A stretch of 64,000 bases of DNA from Streptomyces sp. NBC_00620 (GCF_026341825.1 NZ_JAPENY010000003.1:1488001-1552000), one strand, 5' to 3'. Counted from the stretch's first letter, positions 43,026 to 52,476 are shown. Notes: generated by a model not told the origin, from the sequence alone. A program made the numbers and translations.

Positions 43026-45413
43026 CTAGTCCTCGTGCCCGAGTTGCAGGTCGCGCTCCGTCCTGCCGCCCCCGGCGACCTGGAGCACGGTGGCCACCGG
43101 CGGATAGCCGGCCGCGATGACGGTGTACTCTCCGGAGGACAGATCCACGAACCGGAACGTTCCGTCGGCTCCGGTGGTGAGCGTGTCCACCACGTTGCCG
43201 GCGGCGTCGAGGAGGGTCACGCGCGCGTCCTCCACCGGGCGCCCGCCACCGGCCCGCACGGTGCCGCGCAGCACTGCGCCGCCGGCGAGTTCGACGTCCT
43301 GGCGGGTTTCGCGGGCGGCCTGGACGGAGACGGGGAGCGCGGCCGGGCGGAAGGCGGGCGCGCTGGCGGCGAGGGTGTACTCGCCCGCGACCAACTCCGT
43401 GATGACATAGCCCCCTTCGCGTCCGCTGCGGGTGGTGGCGACGACCTCCCCGTGGACGTTGGTGAGCGTGACGATGGCCTCGCGCACGGGGGTGCCGTCC
43501 GCCGTCAGCACGCTCCCGGCGAGGCGCCCCGCACCGCCGAGCACGACGTCGAGCTCCACGGGACGCTCGCCGACGGTCACCGAGACGGCCTGCGGCTGGT
43601 GGCCTCCCGCCGCGGCGATCAGGACGTACGACCCCGACCCCGGCGTGGACAGCGCGTACCGCCCGTCCTCGCCGCTGGCGCCCCGCCCGATCTGCTGTCC
43701 CGCGACGTCGATGAGGGTGAGCGCGGCTCGCGGCACGACGGTGCCGTCGGGGTGCTGCACCGTGCCGCAGACGGGGATCCCGGCGGCGTACGACGTGCGG
43801 GCGTGCGGGATCTGGGTGAGCCGTGCGGACTCGGCTTCGGTGGCGGGGGCGTTGTGGGACACCAGAGGTTTCTCCTTGAGGAAGAAGGCGATGAGCAGGC
43901 CGAGGACGAGTACCGGCACGAGGTAGAGGAAGATCCGCGGCATGGCTTCCGCGTACGCCCTGATGTAGTCGTCGCGCAGGGCGGCCGGCATCGCGTGCAC
44001 GAGCTGCGGGGTGAGGGACTCGGAGTCCGGAACTCCGGTGCCCCCGTGCGCGGGGAGGCGGTCGGCGAGTTCGTCGGCGAGCCGGTTGGCGAACAGCGTG
44101 CCGAAGACGGCCGCTCCGACGCTGCCGCCGATCTGCCGGAAGTAGTTGTTGGCGCTGGTCGCGGTGCCGAGGTCGGCGGGGCGCGCGGAATTCTGCACGG
44201 CGAGGATCAGCACCGGCATCACCATGCCGATTCCGGCACCGAGGACCGCCATCCAGATGCTGTAGTGCAGCCGGGGCGTGTCCACTTCGAGCCGGGAGAG
44301 CAGCCACATGCCGACGACCGAGAGGGCGCCGCCGAGGATCGGGTGGACCTTGTAGCGGCCTGTCCTGCTGATGAGCTGCCCGGAGATGACCGAGGCGCCG
44401 ACGATGCCGCCCATCATGGGGAGCATCAGGAGCCCGGACTCGGTGGCCGAGGCGCCGTCCACCATCTGCAGGAACGTCGGCAGATAGCTGGCGGCGCCGA
44501 ACAGGGCGACGCCGATGATCAGGCCCACCAGGGCGGTGATGTTGAAGACGCCGTCCCTGAACAGCCTCAGGGGGATGAGGGGTTCGGCGGCGAAGTGCTC
44601 GGCGACGAGGAAGAGGACCGTCGCGGCGAGCGCACCCGCGCCGAGCCCGAGGATGACCCGCGAGTCCCACGCGTACTCGGTGCCGCCCCAACTGGTCAGC
44701 AGGACAAGGCAGGTCGACGCGGCGGCGAGCAGCAGCGCCCCGAGCACGTCGAGGCGCGCTCGGGCGGTGGGCTTCGGCAGTTTCAGTACGGCGGTGACGA
44801 CGGCCAGGGTGAGCAGGCCGAAGGGCACGTTGATGTAGAAGCACCACCTCCAGGAGAGGTGGTCCGTGAAATAGCCCCCGAGGAGCGGGCCTGCGACGGA
44901 GGCGAGGCCGAAGGCGGCGCCGATCAGGCCCATGAAGCGGCCGCGTTCACGCGGCGGGACGATGTCGGCGATGATCGCCTGCACGCCGATCATGAGGCCG
45001 CCCGCGCCGACGCCCTGGAGTGCGCGGAAGGCGATCAGCTGGTCCATGGTGCGCGACCAGCCGGCCAGCGCGGAGCCGATGACGAAGACGACGATCGCGA
45101 ACTGGAAGACGCCCTTGCGGCCGAAGAGGTCGCCGAGCTTGCCGTAGATCGGGAGTCCGACGGTGGAGGTGAGCAGATAGGCGGTGATCGCCCAGGACAT
45201 CTTGTCCAGGCCGTGCAGCTCTCCGACGATCTTCGGGAGCGCGGTGGCGACGATCATCTGCTCGAGCGCCGCGAGCAGCAGCGCGAGCATGAGCCCGAAG
45301 AAGACCAACCGGACCTGGCGCGGCCCCAGTTGGGCGATCCCGGCGGCCTGTGGTTCGGGGTTCTGCGGGGGTGCGGCAGCCGGTTCGTCCTTCACCAGAG
45401 TGATCCCGCCCAC
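43026..45413 (-). CDS. DHA2-type MFS exporter fused to carboxypeptidase-regulatory-like repeats
   Basis: 795 aa from the GTG at 45413, with GGGGAG 6 bp upstream; the GTG at 45434 overlaps that site. Residues ~25-530 are a 14-helix DHA2/EmrB-type drug exporter (motif A as GKLGDLFGRKG; motif C region GLASVAGPLLGGYF). Residues ~545-795 are three beta-sandwich repeats of the CarboxypepD_reg type, with recurring phrases GTVQHPDGTVVPRAALTLID, GSVLTADGTPVREAIVTLTN and GTVRAGGGRPVEDARVTLLD. The exporter half ends with a basic segment (FFLKEKPLVSHN), putting the repeats on the cytoplasmic side if the 14-helix count holds. The substrate is unknown. Confidence 0.88.
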   Translation of the reverse strand: MGGITLVKDEPAAAPPQNPEPQAAGIAQLGPRQVRLVFFGLMLALLLAALEQMIVATALPKIVGELHGLDKMSWAITAYLLTSTVGLPIYGKLGDLFGRKGVFQFAIVVFVIGSALAGWSRTMDQLIAFRALQGVGAGGLMIGVQAIIADIVPPRERGRFMGLIGAAFGLASVAGPLLGGYFTDHLSWRWCFYINVPFGLLTLAVVTAVLKLPKPTARARLDVLGALLLAAASTCLVLLTSWGGTEYAWDSRVILGLGAGALAATVLFLVAEHFAAEPLIPLRLFRDGVFNITALVGLIIGVALFGAASYLPTFLQMVDGASATESGLLMLPMMGGIVGASVISGQLISRTGRYKVHPILGGALSVVGMWLLSRLEVDTPRLHYSIWMAVLGAGIGMVMPVLILAVQNSARPADLGTATSANNYFRQIGGSVGAAVFGTLFANRLADELADRLPAHGGTGVPDSESLTPQLVHAMPAALRDDYIRAYAEAMPRIFLYLVPVLVLGLLIAFFLKEKPLVSHNAPATEAESARLTQIPHARTSYAAGIPVCGTVQHPDGTVVPRAALTLIDVAGQQIGRGASGEDGRYALSTPGSGSYVLIAAAGGHQPQAVSVTVGERPVELDVVLGGAGRLAGSVLTADGTPVREAIVTLTNVHGEVVATTRSGREGGYVITELVAGEYTLAASAPAFRPAALPVSVQAARETRQDVELAGGAVLRGTVRAGGGRPVEDARVTLLDAAGNVVDTLTTGADGTFRFVDLSSGEYTVIAAGYPPVATVLQVAGGGRTERDLQLGHED

Positions 45414-45594
45414 GTACCGCTCCCCTCGTCGCACCTACCCGCACAATTCCCGCTTACGCGACAACTGCAGGCAAGCGCGACGAGTTACGGCACAACGGCA
45501 CGCCAGAGAGAGATCCACTCGAAACGGTGAGGGTGACAACACGCCCTGGAGAGTTGCCTCTTGGACCGCACACCTCACGAAGTCGCCCTTGGGG

Positions 45595-46038
45595 CTACTT
45601 CTCCACCTCGGCGGCGAGCTTGGCGAGCACCAGGTCGTAGATCCTGCCGAGACCCTTGGGCGCGAAGGTCTTCTCGAAGAAGCCGCCGATGCCGCCCGCG
45701 CCGTTCCAGACGGTGGTGACTACGGCACGCGACTTGCCCTCACCGGCGGGAGTGACACGCCAGGTGGTGACCATCGAGGAGTTGCGGTCCTTCTCGACGA
45801 GCTCGCCGTCGGTGGGCTCGCTCACCTCGAGCAGGCAGTCGCGGATCCGCTTGCTGGTGGCCTGGAGCTTCCAGTGGACGAGGGTGCCCTCGCCGTCGCC
45901 GCCCTCGCGCACCTCGTACTCGCTGAAGTGCTCGGGCAGCAGCTTCGCGCGTGTGCCGGTGTAGTCGGCCAGGGCGTCGAACACCGCCTCCGCGTCCGCC
46001 GCGATGACCCGTTCAGTCGTGGCCTCGACCTGCGCCAT
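45595..46038 (-). CDS. SRPBCC-family (polyketide cyclase-like) protein
   Basis: 147 aa from the ATG at 46038, with GGAGGAAG upstream. START-like fold: VIAADAEAVFDALADYTGTR, beta strands through LVHWKLQATSKRIRD, and a C-terminal amphipathic helix (GRIYDLVLAKLAAEVEK). There is no catalytic signature. It is divergent from the radical SAM gene. The role is unknown. Confidence 0.8.
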   Translation of the reverse strand: MAQVEATTERVIAADAEAVFDALADYTGTRAKLLPEHFSEYEVREGGDGEGTLVHWKLQATSKRIRDCLLEVSEPTDGELVEKDRNSSMVTTWRVTPAGEGKSRAVVTTVWNGAGGIGGFFEKTFAPKGLGRIYDLVLAKLAAEVEK

Positions 46039-46166
46039 TGCACTTCCTCCAGCACTTGGTTTCTCGGGGTGTGCGGCCACCCAACCACCCCCCGGCCGGG
46101 CCGCCCAAATCGGGGTCCTCACAGGGTGCCGCGCGGGACACGGAATAGGAGGTCGCACGATCAAGG

Positions 46167-46184
46167 GAACATGTGTTCTATTCT
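46167..46184 (+). promoter_or_regulatory. LexA-type (SOS) box with -10 element at the radical SAM gene
   Basis: GAAC-ATGT-GTTC (46167-46178) fits the Gram-positive/actinobacterial LexA consensus GAAC-N4-GTTC exactly and is followed at once by TATTCT (46179-46184), a good -10. The gene starts 26 bp later, with AGGAGG in between. Confidence 0.65.
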
Positions 46185-46210
46185 GTGGTCAGTGCTACCG
46201 AGGAGGCGTC

Positions 46211-47254
46211 ATGCGCTGGGAGAACCTCACAGCGGACCCCGCAGGGAATCCCGCCCGGGACGCCGCGCTGTTCGGCGCGGACGCGGTGACCACCCGTACC
46301 TTCGACACCCCGGAGTTCCGGGGCATCACCTTCCACGAGATCCGGGCCAAGTCGATCGTGAACCGGGTGCCGGGGGCCTCCCGCATGCCGTTCGAGTGGA
46401 CGGTGAACCCCTATCGGGGCTGCACGCACGCGTGTGTGTACTGCTTCGCCCGCAAGACGCACAGCTATCTGGACCTCGACACGGGCCTCGACTTCGACTC
46501 CCAGATCGTGGTGAAGGTGAACGCGCCGGACCTGCTGCGCCGCCAGCTCGGCTCACGCCGCTGGCACGGCGAGCACATCGCGATGGGCACCAACGTCGAC
46601 TGCTACCAGCGGGCGGAGGGCCGCTACCAGCTGATGCCCGGCATCATCGCCGCCCTGCGCGACCACGCGAACCCCTTCTCGATCCTCACCAAGGGCACGC
46701 TGATCCTGCGCGACCTCGACCTCCTGAAGCAGGCCTCCGAGGTCACCGACGTGGGCATCTCCGTCTCCGTGGGCTTCACCGACGGCCAGTTGTGGCGCAC
46801 CGTCGAGCCGGGCACGCCCGCGCCGGAGCGCCGCCTGGACGCCGTACGCACCCTGACGGACCACGGCATCGGCTGCGGGGTCCTGATGGCCCCCGTTATC
46901 CCCTTCCTGGGTGACGACCCGGCCCAACTGCGCGCCACTGTAAGGGCGATCGCGGCCTCCGGCGCCACCTCCGTGACCCCGCTCGTGCTGCATCTGCGAC
47001 CCGGCGCGCGCGAGTGGTTCATGGCCTGGCTGGCGCACTACCACCCGCATCTCGTACGCCGTTACGAGCGGCTGTACGCGGAGGGCTCCTACGCCCCGAA
47101 GTGGTACCAGCGCCGGATCACCCGTCAGGTGCACGAGCTGGCCCAGGAGTACGGCATCGGTCCCTCGCGCGCGGGGATGCCCCGCAGGATCGCGGCACCG
47201 GAGCCCGCCGCACCGGAACCGGCGCAGCAACCGACACAGCTCACGCTCCTGTGA
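46211..47254 (+). CDS. Radical SAM protein, Rv2578c family
   Basis: 347 aa from the ATG at 46211, AGGAGG 4 bp upstream. The CxxxCxxC cluster motif is in NPYRGCTHACVYCFAR, and the remainder is a partial TIM barrel (GTNVDCYQRAEGRY, SILTKGTLILRDLDLL). It has the SplB-like pattern of the Rv2578c group. The LexA box suggests a DNA-damage-linked role; the mycobacterial homologue is, to my recollection, in the LexA regulon. The reaction is unknown. The C-terminus is a Pro/Ala/Glu-rich tail. Confidence 0.87.
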   Translation: MRWENLTADPAGNPARDAALFGADAVTTRTFDTPEFRGITFHEIRAKSIVNRVPGASRMPFEWTVNPYRGCTHACVYCFARKTHSYLDLDTGLDFDSQIVVKVNAPDLLRRQLGSRRWHGEHIAMGTNVDCYQRAEGRYQLMPGIIAALRDHANPFSILTKGTLILRDLDLLKQASEVTDVGISVSVGFTDGQLWRTVEPGTPAPERRLDAVRTLTDHGIGCGVLMAPVIPFLGDDPAQLRATVRAIAASGATSVTPLVLHLRPGAREWFMAWLAHYHPHLVRRYERLYAEGSYAPKWYQRRITRQVHELAQEYGIGPSRAGMPRRIAAPEPAAPEPAQQPTQLTLL

Positions 47255-47404
47255 TCACGGGCCTCTCCAGGGCATCCGAGCGCATCCCGCGACCCAATCG
47301 GGTCAAGTCTCGCCAGAACGGGTTCTTACGGACCCCCTCTCCGGGACGATGCGGCGAAGGCCGTGGCGTGCACGGCTCACAATCCTCCGTCCCTGGGAGG
47401 CTTC

Positions 47405-48988
47405 ATGACGAAACGCGCAGCTGCTCTGTGCGGTGCTGCCGCGGTGGTGGCCGGGATGATCGCATCGGTCCCCGCAGACGCGAGCGCCGGCGCCGCGACC
47501 GCACCGCGCACCGACCGGACCGCGAAGCTCACCTGGAAGAAGTGCGGCACCAGCGCCTATCCGACGCTCCAGTGCGCGTCCTTGCAGGTGCCGCTCGACC
47601 ACTCGAACCCGTACAGCGAGCGGATCACCCTGGCCCTCTCGCGCGTCCCGCACACCGCGAAGAAGTACCAGGGTCCGCTGCTGGTGAACCCCGGCGGCCC
47701 AGGCGCGAGCGGACGCACTCTCGCCGGTTACGTCGCGTCCGCACTGCCCAGGGCGGTGGCGGCGCAGTACGACGTGATCGGCTTCGACCCGCGCGGTGTC
47801 GGCGCGAGCAAGCCCGCCCTGAACTGCAAGCCGGGGTACTTCAACCCGGGGCGCCCGGACACCGTGCCCAGCACCCCGGCGCTCGAGAAGGCCAACCTCA
47901 CGCGCGCCGAGTCGTTCGCGAAGGCCTGCGGCACCAAGTACGCGAAGCTCCTGCCGTACATCGACACGGTGAGCTCGGTCCAGGACATGGACGCGATCCG
48001 GCACGCGCTCGGCGCCGGGCAGATCAACTACTTCGGGTACTCGTACGGCACCTACCTGGGCGCCGTCTACGCCAAGCTCCACCCTGACCGCGTACGGCGC
48101 CTGGTCCTGGACTCCATCGTCGATCCCACCGGTGTGTGGTACGCCGACAACCTCATGCAGGACTTCGCCTTCGACGACCGGCACCGGGCCTTCCTGTCCT
48201 GGGTCGCCAAGCACAACACCACCTACAAGCTCGGCACCGACCCCGCGAAGATCGAGGCCAAGTGGTACGCGATGCGCGCGGCGCTGGCCAAGAAGCCCGC
48301 GGGCAAGAAGGTGGGCGCCTCCCAGGTGGAGGACACGTTCACTCCCGGCGGCTACTACAACGGCTACTGGCCCTATCTCGCCGGGGCGTTCGCGGCCTAC
48401 GTGAACGACAAGAACGCGGTCCCGCTGGTCAGGGCGTACGACAAATTCGCCGCAGTCGACGCCGCCGGCGACAACAGCTACAGCGTCTACACCTCGGTAC
48501 AGTGCCGTGACGCGCCCTGGCCGCGGGACTGGAACCGGTGGCGCGAGGACAACTCGGCGGTGTACGAGAAGGCGCCGTTCATGGCCTGGAGCAACGCCTG
48601 GTACAACGCGCCATGCGCGTTCTGGCCGACGGACTCGCTCCAGCCGGTGGACGTCGCCAACGACGCCATCCCACCGGCGCTGCTCTTCCAGGCCACGAAC
48701 GACGCGGCCACCCCGTACGAGGGCGGCGTCACCGTCCACGGCCTGCTGCGCGGCTCCAGCCTGGTGGTCGAGCAGGGCGGCGGGAACCACGGCATCTCGC
48801 TGAGCGGCAACGCCTGCCTGGACAAGCACCTGGCGGCGTACCTGACCGACGGCAAGGTGCCGCGCAGCGGCGGCGAGGTCGACGCGGTGTGCAAGACGCT
48901 CCCCGACCCGAAACCGCTGAGCACGAAGGCCGCCTCCACCGCCTCGCGCGGCTCGACACTGCACGGCCTGCTCGGCTTCCGGGGCTGA
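47405..48988 (+). CDS. Secreted S33-type peptidase (tripeptidyl aminopeptidase/Slp-like)
   Basis: 527 aa, Sec signal (AALCGAAAVVAGMIASVPAD, cut near ASA-GA). Alpha/beta-hydrolase with the HGGP-like NPGGPGASG, nucleophile Ser in YFGYSYGTYLG, and catalytic His in GGGNHGISL near the end, with the TAP C-terminal domain around it. Paired Cys residues (KKCGTS/LQCASL, VQCRDA/NAPCAF) fit a secreted enzyme. It would release N-terminal peptides from extracellular proteins. Confidence 0.9.
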   Translation: MTKRAAALCGAAAVVAGMIASVPADASAGAATAPRTDRTAKLTWKKCGTSAYPTLQCASLQVPLDHSNPYSERITLALSRVPHTAKKYQGPLLVNPGGPGASGRTLAGYVASALPRAVAAQYDVIGFDPRGVGASKPALNCKPGYFNPGRPDTVPSTPALEKANLTRAESFAKACGTKYAKLLPYIDTVSSVQDMDAIRHALGAGQINYFGYSYGTYLGAVYAKLHPDRVRRLVLDSIVDPTGVWYADNLMQDFAFDDRHRAFLSWVAKHNTTYKLGTDPAKIEAKWYAMRAALAKKPAGKKVGASQVEDTFTPGGYYNGYWPYLAGAFAAYVNDKNAVPLVRAYDKFAAVDAAGDNSYSVYTSVQCRDAPWPRDWNRWREDNSAVYEKAPFMAWSNAWYNAPCAFWPTDSLQPVDVANDAIPPALLFQATNDAATPYEGGVTVHGLLRGSSLVVEQGGGNHGISLSGNACLDKHLAAYLTDGKVPRSGGEVDAVCKTLPDPKPLSTKAASTASRGSTLHGLLGFRG

Positions 48989-49048
48989 ACACCGCCTGAG
49001 CAGCGGCCCGTCGGGGGCGTTGTCGGACCCATGGTCCACCATGGACGC

Positions 49049-49663
49049 ATGAGTGACCCGACTCCCCTTCCCGCCCCCGACGGGCCCTCCCGCCTCGGCT
49101 TTCGAGGCGTACGCGGTGATGGGCGCGTGAGTGACCTCCGGGTCCGCGAGATGACCCTCGACGACTGTGCCCGTGTCGCCGAGATCCGTATCCGCGGCTG
49201 GCAGACCGCGTACAAGGGGCTGATACCTCAGTCGTATCTCGACTCGCTCAGCGTGGAGGAGGACGCGGCGCGGCGCCGCGAGCGCTTCGGGCGGGGCGGC
49301 ACCGAGATCGTGAACCTGGTCGCCGAGCGGGACGGCGAGGTGGTCGGCTGGGTCTGCCACGGACCGTACCGGGACGGTGAAGTCCGCACCGAGGACGTCG
49401 AGTTGTACGCGATCTATGTGCATCCCGACCGGGCCGGGGACGGGGTGGGGCAGGCGCTGCTGAGTGAGTCGGTCGCGCGGTGTGCCGCCGCCGGACACGG
49501 GCGGATGCTGCTGTGGGTACTCAAGGGCAACACCCGGGCCCGCCGTTTCTACGAGCGGGCCGGGTTCACCCCCGACGGCGCCGAGGAGCCTTTCGACGTG
49601 GACGGTGTCGCGGTGCCTGAGGTGCGTTACGTCCGCGTTCTGTCCGGCGCCGAGAGCGACTGA
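49049..49663 (+). CDS. GNAT-family N-acetyltransferase
   Basis: 204 aa from the ATG at 49049; a GTG at 49127 would give 178 aa and begins the conserved part (VSDLRVREMTLDD). Acetyl-CoA-binding motif A is VELYAIYVHPDRAGDGVGQALL, and motif B is LWVLKGNTRARRFYERAGF. The substrate is unknown. The convergent HEAT-repeat gene ends 8 bp away. Confidence 0.86.
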   Translation: MSDPTPLPAPDGPSRLGFRGVRGDGRVSDLRVREMTLDDCARVAEIRIRGWQTAYKGLIPQSYLDSLSVEEDAARRRERFGRGGTEIVNLVAERDGEVVGWVCHGPYRDGEVRTEDVELYAIYVHPDRAGDGVGQALLSESVARCAAAGHGRMLLWVLKGNTRARRFYERAGFTPDGAEEPFDVDGVAVPEVRYVRVLSGAESD

Positions 49664-49671
49664 CTCGGGGC

Positions 49672-50244
49672 CTACGTCTTCGGTAGCCGTGCCAGCGCCC
49701 GCACCGCCGCCTCCGCGAGCGTCGGATGCGCCAGCGCTTCCGTGAGGACCGGTCTAGCCCGTACGTCGCCGAGCGCGCCCAGCCCCTCCACGCAGGCGAG
49801 GGCGACCCTGCGGTGTGGATCGTGCGGGCGCAGCCTGCGTTCCAGGGTGGTGATCAGCGCGGGCACGGCCTCGGGGGCGCGCAGCTCGGCCAGCAGGCGT
49901 ACCGGATGCAGGGCGTAGGCGACGCGCAGTTCGTTGGTGGCGAGTGCGGCCGCGGCGCGGGAGGTGCGGGGATCACCGAGCCGGGCCAGGGCGCAGGCGG
50001 CGGACGCGCAGCGCTGCGGTTCGCGGTGGTTGAGGAACAGGACAAGTGCCTCGAAGGCCCGCCGGTCCCCGGCGGCCCCGAGCCGGAAGGCGACCAACTC
50101 CCGTGCCCACAGTGGCTGTCCGGGCTCGGTCAGTGCTGCCGCCAGTTCGTCGGCGTCCTCGGTCGCCGCGAGACGGTCGTACGCCGCCGAAGCCCCGGAC
50201 TCGCCTCGTAAACGCTCCGTGAGTGATCGCAACTCTTCGTCCAT
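49672..50244 (-). CDS. HEAT-repeat protein
   Basis: 190 aa of repeated helical pairs (ARELVAFRLGAAGDRRAFEA, SAACALARLGDPRTSRAAA, VALACVEGLGALGDVRARPV). No enzyme motif and no signal peptide. Probably a small cytosolic adaptor; the partner is unknown. Confidence 0.82.
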   Translation of the reverse strand: MDEELRSLTERLRGESGASAAYDRLAATEDADELAAALTEPGQPLWARELVAFRLGAAGDRRAFEALVLFLNHREPQRCASAACALARLGDPRTSRAAAALATNELRVAYALHPVRLLAELRAPEAVPALITTLERRLRPHDPHRRVALACVEGLGALGDVRARPVLTEALAHPTLAEAAVRALARLPKT

Positions 50245-50607
50245 GACGCCGAGCCTAGGGAAACCTCTGAGGTGCGGGGACGTACATCACAAACTCGGGG
50301 GCTGGCGCGCTCGTTACTGGCGGGTTAAGCTCAGACGAGCGAGTTACCCACTCGCGTTCTACTCACGGTGGCCTGGTGACGCAGCCGCCGGGAGAGCAGT
50401 CGGTTCGGTACTTCAGGTACCTCAGTACGACATGGCTCCGGGACAGAGCCAGTCGGCTTCACGTTCCCTGGACGCTTCGCCCAGGAACGGCACCGGGCGT
50501 GTGCGCTTGTCAGCCCGGAATCACCCGCAAGAACCTCCGCACGGTGTGCGCCTGTCGGCGTACCCGCGTGCGCTCCTCAGTCGTCACCCTCTCCCTGGAG
50601 TCCCGCG
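50245..50607 (+). other. 363-bp intergenic region upstream of the hydroxyacyl-CoA dehydrogenase
   Basis: It contains GCGAGT-TACCC-ACTCGC (50339-50355), a 17-bp inverted repeat preceded by GTTACTGGCGGGTTAAG (50313-50329). Either could be the operator for the TetR encoded downstream (52550). The remaining ~240 bp show no convincing gene; a ribosome site (GGAG) precedes the ATG at 50608. Confidence 0.45.
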
Positions 50608-52413
50608 ATGGCCACTCCCCTTTCCGACACCTCTCTGTCCCCGCTCAAGACCGTCGCCGTCATCGGCCTCGGCACGATGGGCACCGGCATCGCCGAGGTT
50701 CTGGCACGCGCCGGCCGCGAAGTCATCGGCATCGACATCAGCGAGGCCCAGGCCGCCCAGGCGGTCACGGCGCTCGAAGCCTCCACCGCCCGCGCCGTGC
50801 GCCGCGAGCGGCTCACCGAGCAGGAGCGTGAGGACGTCCTCTCCCGCTTCCGCACGTTCACCGACCTCGCGGCCGCGGCCGACGCGGACCTGGTCATCGA
50901 GGTGACCCCGGAGTCGTACGACATCAAGCAGCAGGTCTTCCGCGCGCTCGACGACATCGTGCGCCCGGAGACGATCCTCGCCACCGGCACGAACGCCCTG
51001 TCCGTGACGCGCCTCGCCGCCGACTCGGCCCGCCCCGAGCGCGTCCTTGGCCTGCACTTCTTCAACCCGGCGCCCGCGATGAAGCTCGTCGAGGTCGTCT
51101 CCTCGGTGCTGACCGCGCCGGGGGCCGTCGCCGCGGTCACCGACCTGGCCATCGAACTCGGCAAGGAGCCCGTCGCGGTCGGCGACCGCCCCGGCTTCGT
51201 CGCCGACGGGCTGCTGTTCGGCTACCTCAACCAGGCCGCCGCGATGTACGAGGCGAAGTACGCCTCCCGCGAGGACATCGACGCCGCGATGAAGCTCGGC
51301 TGCGGGCTGCCGATGGGACCCCTCGCACTGCTCGACCTGATCGGCGTCGACACCGCGCGCACGGTCCTGGAGGCCATGTACGCCGAGTCGCACGACCGGC
51401 TGCACGCCCCCGCGCCCATCCTCAAGCAGCTCAGCGAGGCGGGCCTGACCGGCAGGAAGTCGGGGCGCGGCTTCTACTCGTACGAGGCTTCCAACAGCGC
51501 GAGTGTCGTGCGGGACGCCCTGACTCCCCTCGAAGGCGCCGCCGCGGCGCCCGGCCGCACCGTCCGCTCCGTCGGTGTCGCCGGCTCCGGCACGATGGCG
51601 TCCGGCATCGCCGAGGTGTTCGCGAAGGCCGGGTACGAGGTCGTCCTCGCCGCCCGCAGCGAGGAGAAGGCGCAGGCCGCCAAGGCCCGTATCGGCAAGT
51701 CGCTTTCGCGGTCTGTCGACAAGGGGCGGATGACGGCCGAGGCCGCGGCGGGAACCCTGGACCGGATCACGCCGGCGGGCTCGTACGACGCCTTCGAGGA
51801 CGTCGATCTCGCCCTGGAGGCGGTCGCCGAGGACCTGGAGATCAAGCAGCAGCTGTTCGCGACCTTCGACAAGGTCTGCAAGCCCGGCGCGATCCTCGCC
51901 ACCACCACCTCCTCGCTGCCCGTCGTGGCCTGCGCCCGCGCCACCTCGCGCCCGCAGGACGTGATCGGCATGCACTTCTTCAACCCGGCCCCGGCGATGA
52001 AACTCGTCGAGGTCGTGCGGACGGTCCTGACCGAGGACGACGTGCACGCCACCGTGCGGGAGGTCTGCGCGAAGATCCGCAAGCACCCGGTGGACTGCGG
52101 GGACCGGGCCGGTTTCATCGTGAACGCGCTGCTGTTCCCGTACCTGAACAACGCGATCAAGATGGTCCAGGAGCACTACGCGACGCTCGACGACATCGAC
52201 GCCGCGATGAAGCTCGGCGGCGGTTACCCCATGGGCCCCTTCGAGCTCCTGGACGTCGTCGGCCTCGATGTCTCGCTGGCCATCGAGAAGGTGCTGCACC
52301 GCGAGTTCCGCGACCCGGGGCTCGCCCCGGCGCCGCTCCTGGAGCACCTGGTGGCCGCGGGCTGCCTCGGCCGCAAGACGGGCCGCGGCTTCCGCGAATA
52401 TGCCCGCCGCTGA
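50608..52413 (+). CDS. Tandem-duplicated 3-hydroxyacyl-CoA dehydrogenase
   Basis: 601 aa made of two complete HAD units. Unit 1 (~12-295) starts VAVIGLGTMGTGIAEVLARAG and unit 2 (~315-600) starts VGVAGSGTMASGIAEVFAKAG. Both carry HFFNPAPAMKLVEVV, which holds the catalytic His, and the VIE/ALEA Glu. In unit 1 the usual GFVxN segment reads GFVADG, so the conserved Asn is replaced by Asp; unit 2 keeps it (GFIVNA). The protein would oxidise (S)-3-hydroxyacyl-CoA to 3-ketoacyl-CoA with NAD. It is followed by a terminator and a TetR gene. Confidence 0.9.
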   Translation: MATPLSDTSLSPLKTVAVIGLGTMGTGIAEVLARAGREVIGIDISEAQAAQAVTALEASTARAVRRERLTEQEREDVLSRFRTFTDLAAAADADLVIEVTPESYDIKQQVFRALDDIVRPETILATGTNALSVTRLAADSARPERVLGLHFFNPAPAMKLVEVVSSVLTAPGAVAAVTDLAIELGKEPVAVGDRPGFVADGLLFGYLNQAAAMYEAKYASREDIDAAMKLGCGLPMGPLALLDLIGVDTARTVLEAMYAESHDRLHAPAPILKQLSEAGLTGRKSGRGFYSYEASNSASVVRDALTPLEGAAAAPGRTVRSVGVAGSGTMASGIAEVFAKAGYEVVLAARSEEKAQAAKARIGKSLSRSVDKGRMTAEAAAGTLDRITPAGSYDAFEDVDLALEAVAEDLEIKQQLFATFDKVCKPGAILATTTSSLPVVACARATSRPQDVIGMHFFNPAPAMKLVEVVRTVLTEDDVHATVREVCAKIRKHPVDCGDRAGFIVNALLFPYLNNAIKMVQEHYATLDDIDAAMKLGGGYPMGPFELLDVVGLDVSLAIEKVLHREFRDPGLAPAPLLEHLVAAGCLGRKTGRGFREYARR

Positions 52414-52476
52414 GCGAGAGGGCGACTGGTTCGCGGACAGCGCCCACTGGGGCGGCCTGCTCGACCCGGCCGGAAA

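Noticed and set aside
40411..44847. Single 1478-codon leftward gene
   Set aside because: The part beyond 42876 overlaps the exporter gene in another frame and is Arg-rich shadow; the PP2C protein starts at 42876.
43011..45530. Long rightward open frame (839 codons) opposite the exporter fusion
   Set aside because: Low-complexity acidic/Arg composition and no recognisable domain; it mirrors a clear MFS gene.
49029..49044. CCATGG-type dyad before the GNAT gene
   Set aside because: Short, imperfect in the centre and without a promoter nearby, so not separable from chance.
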